From: Hortaea werneckii
Taxonomy: Eukaryota > Ascomycota > Dothideomycetes > Mycosphaerellales > Teratosphaeriaceae
Reading direction: 5' to 3'
DNA length: 59,945 bases
Assembly: GCA_037044905.1 (NCBI GenBank)
Contig: JBAOKB010000021.1
Span: 1-59,945, forward strand
Shown: piece after piece, positions 54,713-59,945 of the stretch
How positions within the stretch are numbered: position 1 is the first letter of the stretch
Layout: every line of letters starts with the position of its first letter
Notes under the pieces: generated by a model
Seen by the model: the letters and a program-made list of their open reading frames with translations, nothing else
What the model was told of the DNA's origin: nothing
Database searches by the model: none
Program-made: the position numbers and the translations under genes

Positions 54713-56322
54713 ATGCTTGCCATTACTCTCTTGATTTCAGTAACCCTAGCGAGCGCTTATTTCACAGTGTACTCTTTGTTTATACATCCCCTTAGCAAGA
54801 TACCCGGACCAAAGCTGTTCGCTCTCTCAAAGTGGCGACTCGCATGGGAAGACTACAGCGGCCGACGCACACGCACTATACACAGTCTACATGAGCAGTT
54901 CGGTCCGGCAGTACGGATAGGCCCAAACGATGTGCACTTCAATAGCCTCGCTTCCTTGAAAAAGATATACGGCGCGGGCAGTGGATTCGAACGAACTTCA
55001 TTCTACCGCATGTTTGACGCCTATGGAAGACAGAATCTCTTCACCTTTGCTGACACGAAAAGACATGGGGATCGCAAGAAGCTGCTAGCCAACGCATACT
55101 CCAAATCCTCCATCGTACACGGTACGACCGCGCGACATCTTGACCGTCTCGTCCGGGACTATCTGGATCTACTTAGGACCCTGGACGGACGCCCGAATGA
55201 TGCATTCGAAACTCTCCACTACTTCTCTATAGACGCCATCACAAACTTCTTATATGGGTCGAACATGGGAGGGACGACTGCCATGAAGGGAAACAAAGGC
55301 CATCGCGCTCTTCTCAATGATATCCATGACCCCTCACGACGGACACTGACCTGGTTCGGCGTGCATCTGCCAGGCTTAACAAAATGGCTTTACAGCAGGT
55401 CTGGCTTGCTCGAACTTTTAATGCAGCCGTTGCTACCCATGAAAAGGCCGACTACCTACACTGGGATCCGGGCGCATGCTCTACAAGCAATGAAGACTGC
55501 GTGCGCCTCAGCGAAAAGCGACGGTACGCTCTCGTCAGAGACATCCGATACCATCATCGAGAAGCTTCTCAAGCATCGAGCCGGTGAGAAAGGCTCTGGA
55601 AGAGACCTCACATTGGACGACCTAGACGTTGCGTCGGAATGTGCAGACCATCTCCTAGCCGGAATTGACACCACAGCGGACACGCTAATGTTCCTTTTCT
55701 GGGCCCTTTCCTTGCCGGAAAACCAAGACTTGCAGGCTAAACTCATCGAAGAGGTCAAGTCAGCCGCCATCGATCTCACAGAGACAGAGAGCTTGTCGCC
55801 AGCTGCTGCGGATAAACTGCCTTATTTGAATGCAGTCATTAGAGAGACTCTTAGACTCTACGCTCCCTTGCCTGCCTCTGAGCCGCGTTGTATGCCTCAT
55901 GCGGACACAGTCATAGACGGCTACACCATCCCTGCAGGAACAGTTGTATCCTGTTCACCGTACTCGCTGCATCGCAACCCGGAAGTCTTCCCAGAGCCGC
56001 TCAAATTCATACCACAAAGATGGCTCGGCGAACGGAACCTCGAAGCAGATAGGTGGTTTTGGGCCTTCTCCAGCGGTGGAAGAATGTGCATCGGTATCCA
56101 GTAAGTCGACCTGTCATGACTGTGAATGTATATAGGGTAGAAAATGGCATTAACGTTGCAACCCACAGCCTAGCCATGGCAGAGATGACCAGTCTGGTTG
56201 CGGCTGTGTACCGGAGATATACGACAAGTCTCGCTCCAGGCTTCGAGCACACTTCTCCAGCCATTACTTCGCGTGTCGAGCTCTTCTACGACGAAACTCA
56301 ACCGAATTTTGCTGTATGTTGA
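54713..56322 (+). CDS. cytochrome P450 monooxygenase
   Basis: Two exons, 54713-56100 and 56169-56322 (513 aa). The 68-nt intron (GTAAGT to CCACAG) splits the His codon right after the heme motif, giving CIGIH-LAMAEM. An N-terminal anchor (LLISVTLASAYFTVYSLF) precedes HPLSKIPGPKL. The I-helix has AGIDTTADT, ExxR is ETLR, the PERF-like motif is PQRW, and the heme loop is FSSGGRMCIG with the cysteine ligand. All key residues are present, so it should be active. The style (ASEPRCMPHAD, DGYTIPAGTVVS) is that of fungal P450s near CYP52/CYP65-like groups; the family cannot be set by eye. No secondary-metabolite synthase is adjacent. Confidence 0.93.
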
Positions 56323-56876
56323 AGCAGGACTACAGCACCCCGCCGAGTGAACTTGTTACTGACGAAAACCCAGGAACACAAATGCTTGCTACTTTTTAAG
56401 AAGCAGACCTAGAGCAGTAGGTCATTTTGTAAAAGAAATTCCAGTTGCGAAGATGGCATTATGAGCTTCCCGCCTCGCGTCAGAATGGACTTTCATGTTA
56501 AATCGAGAAAAATCGTTGGTCTTGAGTACAATTCAATAAAGGTTCACGTCGAACTCTGTGCTGCCCCCCTCGTAGTCACTTCTAGTAGTCATACATCAAA
56601 TAGGCAGCTGCAGCAGATCGCTGAATCCTGGGCTCAATTGCTGGCTTAGGGCAAGCCTACACGCCTTCGCCGCTGCATGCCAAGAGATAGGCCAACTCTT
56701 AGTGGATCCATAAGACATTGACAACAGCATCCCAATGATGCGAGCCAAGAGGGGGCAAATGCTGCTCTCTCCATCACTGGATACGTAGATAGAAATGTCG
56801 CCGTAATGCTGTGCACAAAGTCTCCTCCGTCTTGTGCCATCATCCCTCGCGCCGCGCACTGGCTGCACAGCTCGAC
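56323..56876. other. intergenic, 554 bp
   Basis: P450 3' flank and permease promoter. Only unsupported short ORFs. Confidence 0.55.
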
Positions 56877-58805
56877 ATGTCAGGCCCAGTAACCATGGAA
56901 CTCAAGAACTATGGCGACAAAGCCGTCGCGGAGCCAGTGCCATCAACTGCAACGCTCGAAGTGGGCAGCACGGCGGGCATAGACGCAGGATCCGGTCACC
57001 TCCAGCGGAAACTGAACGCCAAACAGGTCCAGCTTTACGGTATTGGAACGGCAATCGGCACCAGCGTCTTCGTTGCCATGGGCTCGTATCTGCCGACGGG
57101 AGGACCGGCAGGCCTACTAATGGCTTTCTGTATCTGGTCCTGCGTGGCGTTCTGCATCAACGAGACCTACGGTAGGCGCAAGTTTCAAAAAGAGGAGAAG
57201 GTGGATTCGCTAACCTTTGCTGTCCGTCTAGCTGAGATGGTCTGTTACGCACCCGTTCCCGCACCATTCGTACGGTTCTGCTCGGATTGGGTCGATCAAG
57301 CGCTCGGGTTTGCAGTCTCATGGTCCTTCCTGCTTACCAGCTTGTTCCTGATACCGTTTGAAATCACGGCTTTCCACAAGCTGATCGGGTTTTGGGGGGA
57401 GTTCCCAGTGGCGGCTACTGTGTTCATTGTTATGGCCATGTATGGCGTTCTCAACTGCGTCTCCGTCCGATGGTTTGGCATTGCGGAGTTCTATCTGGCT
57501 ATAGGGAAGGTCGTGTAAGTGTAAGCCGCAGGGAGAACGGAGGCATGCACTGATCGATCTCTTTGTGTAGATTGATCTTCTTCCTGTTTGCTTTTGTACT
57601 CGTCACAATGTGTGGTGGAAACCCACTCGGTGATGCGTACGGCTTCAGATACTGGAGTGACCCTGTAAGTGAAAACAATCAAGTATCCTCACCGAGAAGG
57701 ACTTTGTTGATTCTTGATAGGGCGCTTTCGCAGAATATCTAGTCGATGGGGTTTCTGGCAGGTTCCTAGGCTTTCTGTCATGCCTGACATATGCGACTTT
57801 CACCGTATGTGGTTTTGGTAAGACTTTCTGCCATTGCGGTCCGTCTCTAGAAGTTACTGACACACTCAAGAATACGTCAGCCTCGTGGCCGCCGAGACCA
57901 AGACCCCAAGACGGATCCTTCCAGCGGCGTATAAGTCATACCCTTTCCGACTCTTGTTCTTCTTCTGCGGCGCAGCTCTTGCAATGGGAATCTGCATTCC
58001 ATACAATGATGAGACCTTAAACGCCATCATGAGCGGTGAGCAAGCTGGCTCCGGCACAGGAGCAGCTTCGCCCTATGTTATCGCAATGGAGCGGCTGAAA
58101 ATCTCTGGACTCCCGCACTTCGTCAATGCCATCATCATGACATCGGTATTCAGCGCCGGCAATGGGTACGTATTTGCTGCCAGTCGTACTCTATACACCA
58201 TGGCTGAGCAGGGACGCGCACCCAAACTCTTCACCCGGACCATTCGTTCCGGTATCCCGATCTATGCCGTATGCGCCTGTCTGTCCTTCTCTTTGCTGGC
58301 TCTACTCAATGTGAGCAACAATACGACAGACGTCATGGGATATTTCGTGAGTCTTGTCACCACGAATCAGCTGCTCAATTACACGTCGACTTGCGTGACG
58401 TACATTCATTTTTATCACGCCCTGAAGAAGCAGGGTATTTCAAGAAACGATCTGCCTTACAAAGGCCGGCTCCAGCCGTATAGCGCCTACATTGGCATGG
58501 TCGCGACGACAATGATGATCTTGCTGTTGGGATTCTACGTCTTTTTCCCCGGCCAGTGGAGCGTAAAGTGGTTCTTCCTTAACTACACGTTCGTTGCAGT
58601 CTTCCCAATTGCATTCATTGCCTGGAAAGTGATCAACAAGACCACGTACCAGCGCCTTGGGACCGCAGACCTTACTTTAGGAGGAGATGTTCTCGAGGTC
58701 GATGAATATGAGAAACATGCCAACATGGAGCCACTAAAAGGATTCTCAGGATGGATGGAACGTATCTTTGGCGGTGTACGGGAGCGCAAAGAGATCGTAG
58801 ACTAG
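56877..58805 (+). CDS. amino-acid permease (APC superfamily, YAT-type)
   Basis: Five exons: 56877-57171, 57232-57514, 57571-57664, 57721-57817 and 57871-58805 (567 aa). All split codons are consistent. The first intron (60 nt, GCTAAC branch) is stop-free and in frame; removing it gives CINETY-AEMVCYAPVPAPF, the standard APC helix 3. The frame upstream of 56877 lacks ATG. About 12 membrane segments follow YGIGTAIGTSVFVAMGSYL (unwound helix 1 that binds the amino-acid carboxylate). Other signatures are CGFEYVSLVAAETKTPRR and SAGNGYVFAASRTLYTMAEQG. It should import amino acids at the plasma membrane; the specificity is unknown. Confidence 0.92.
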
Positions 58806-58873
58806 CGTGCGTTTATCTCAGAGTCATAAATGATGTCGCATGATTTTACATTGGTCGGTCAAAATATGAAAAT

Positions 58874-59945
58874 TCATGGCCTTGACGAGGTTGTGTGCCT
58901 CCGCAATGCACTTGTGATTAGTGACGTCGGGCGAGAGATGCTGCGAGAACTGTGAGAGGACACCTGCCGGTCGAGTTCTGCGCCTGTGTCCGATGATGGC
59001 CCGCCGATGCTCGTCACACTCGTCCGCTGGGTATGGGTACTGCTAGGAGTCCTTGGACTAGTAGAAAGTGATGTACTGTTCGAAGACTGATTTCTGTTGG
59101 CTTCAATGGCTTCTGCTAAAGTCGGTCCGCTGTCTAGCAACGAGACGCGAGGCGGGGAGACGGAGAAGGACGCAGAGTTTGGTGATGTTGAGGCTCTTTC
59201 TGGCCTTTGCGTATTGTTACTGTGAAGACGCTGCGGTTGGTTTCCACGACGCTGAAAGTCCGAAAAGAAGTCCCTTTGTTCCTGCAGTTGCTTGTCTCGT
59301 ATTCTGAACCGTACGTCCAGCTCATGGTGAAACTGCTGCTTCTCTTGTAGAGTCTTAAACTTCAAAACCAAGTATTCTGTACGCTTCGAAGACAGGTCGT
59401 TGGACCTTTCCCCTCGAGGTAGCCGAAAGGGGAAGATGTCGAAAGTGTTAGGATTTGGTTGACCCTGCCCATTGGTCTCAGAGCTAGAAGCTGTGAGTGC
59501 CATTTTTCGCTTGTCTAATCTTCCTAGCACCAACTTGGAACACTTGTTGTAGTTTTCATGACAGCTGCATTCTTTTGGTAAGATTTTGACGTGATCCTCA
59601 AGCTCCAGGAAAATGGTCATGAAGCGAGATGCGCCTTTTATTTTGATTTCGGTGAATATCACCACAGCTGCCATCTTTGGCCGGCTTGCCTGCCAACCAT
59701 CCTGGGCATAGATGACAGTTGTGGTCGGAGCGGTTGTAGAGATTAGACTGCCATGCTGCGAGTGTCTTCCACCTGAGCCGGATGTCGTGGAGGCGGTAAA
59801 CGTCGATGCTCGTGAAATTTCGCCTCCCATGGAAGTGGGCATAGTAATTGGATCTTGCCAAAGCTGGATGCGACCCTCGCAATCTAGGAACGACACCTCG
59901 TCCGAGAACTGACAGCGGATGTTTGGCCGCCCATGATCATATGGG
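58874..59945 (-). CDS. conserved fungal protein of unknown function, 5' partial at the right edge
   Basis: The frame runs from the window end (PYDHGRPNIRCQFSDEV...) to the stop at 58874, about 356 residues. The apparent start at 59896 is GTG, so the gene continues beyond the window. The first part looks folded: QFSDEVSFLDCEGRIQLW, VVIFTEIKIKGASRFMTIFL, LPKECSCHENYNKCSKLVL with a Cys-rich patch, then FRLPRGERSNDL and YLVLKFKTLQEKQQFHHEL. The last 150 residues are Ser/Thr/Arg rich and disordered. The pattern resembles a beta-rich, PH-like region, but this is a guess. It is convergent with the permease, with 68 bp between the stops. Confidence 0.7.
   Translation of the reverse strand, partial: PYDHGRPNIRCQFSDEVSFLDCEGRIQLWQDPITMPTSMGGEISRASTFTASTTSGSGGRHSQHGSLISTTAPTTTVIYAQDGWQASRPKMAAVVIFTEIKIKGASRFMTIFLELEDHVKILPKECSCHENYNKCSKLVLGRLDKRKMALTASSSETNGQGQPNPNTFDIFPFRLPRGERSNDLSSKRTEYLVLKFKTLQEKQQFHHELDVRFRIRDKQLQEQRDFFSDFQRRGNQPQRLHSNNTQRPERASTSPNSASFSVSPPRVSLLDSGPTLAEAIEANRNQSSNSTSLSTSPRTPSSTHTQRTSVTSIGGPSSDTGAELDRQVSSHSSRSISRPTSLITSALRRHTTSSRP

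Noticed and set aside
54713..58805. secondary-metabolite cluster around the P450 and permease
   Set aside because: No synthase, terpene cyclase, methyltransferase or pathway regulator is nearby; RAD54 flanks the P450.

Overview
This window is nuclear DNA of a filamentous ascomycete (Pezizomycotina). The intron style is typical: most introns are about 50-80 nt, with GTRNGT donors, CTRAC-like branch points and YAG acceptors. The gene set also fits: divergent histone H3/H4 genes with introns in the first codons, a RAS2-type Ras with an inserted loop, a fungal SWI/SNF Ssr4 subunit, a BLI-3-like flavoprotein, a DUF3445 oxidase and a GPI cell-wall protein. Protein style suggests Dothideomycetes, but no single sequence proves the order. 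I see no transposon, tRNA, rRNA or CRISPR. All exon joins below were made by hand and checked for reading-frame consistency.

Layout. 1-9 kb: the 3' part of an ALG9-type mannosyltransferase, a DUF3445 protein tail to tail with EXO5, an Mpv17/PMP22 membrane protein, and the divergent H3/H4 pair. 9-20 kb: a haloacid-dehalogenase-type hydrolase, the poly-Q subunit Ssr4, a long gene-poor stretch (13.9-17.75 kb) and RAS2. 20-29 kb, the most accessory part: an NCS1 nucleobase/allantoin-type permease faces a hydantoinase/oxoprolinase-DUF917 fusion enzyme across a shared promoter rich in GATA-factor sites. Two tandem, diverged copies of an unrecognised small protein family follow. 29-39 kb: SUB1/PC4, a short-chain dehydrogenase, an alpha/beta hydrolase, a small serine-rich protein, a SET protein and a TM9 (nonaspanin) protein. 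39-54 kb: a GPI cell-wall protein, a PHD-JmjC histone demethylase, SF3B6/p14, a TRK potassium transporter, a BLI-3-like FMN protein and RAD54. 54-60 kb: a cytochrome P450, an amino-acid permease and a gene cut by the right edge.

Most of the window is housekeeping: chromatin (H3, H4, Ssr4, JmjC, SET), DNA repair (EXO5, RAD54), splicing and transcription (SF3B6, SUB1). The best candidates for undescribed biology are the divergent permease-hydantoinase pair, the tandem VWTNYD family, the in-frame 105-codon extension after the SF3B6 stop, the split Cys-cluster in the JmjC protein, a four-copy AACCCT array at 10-bp spacing upstream of ssr4, and possible mitochondrial/cytosolic isoforms of the BLI-3-like protein.
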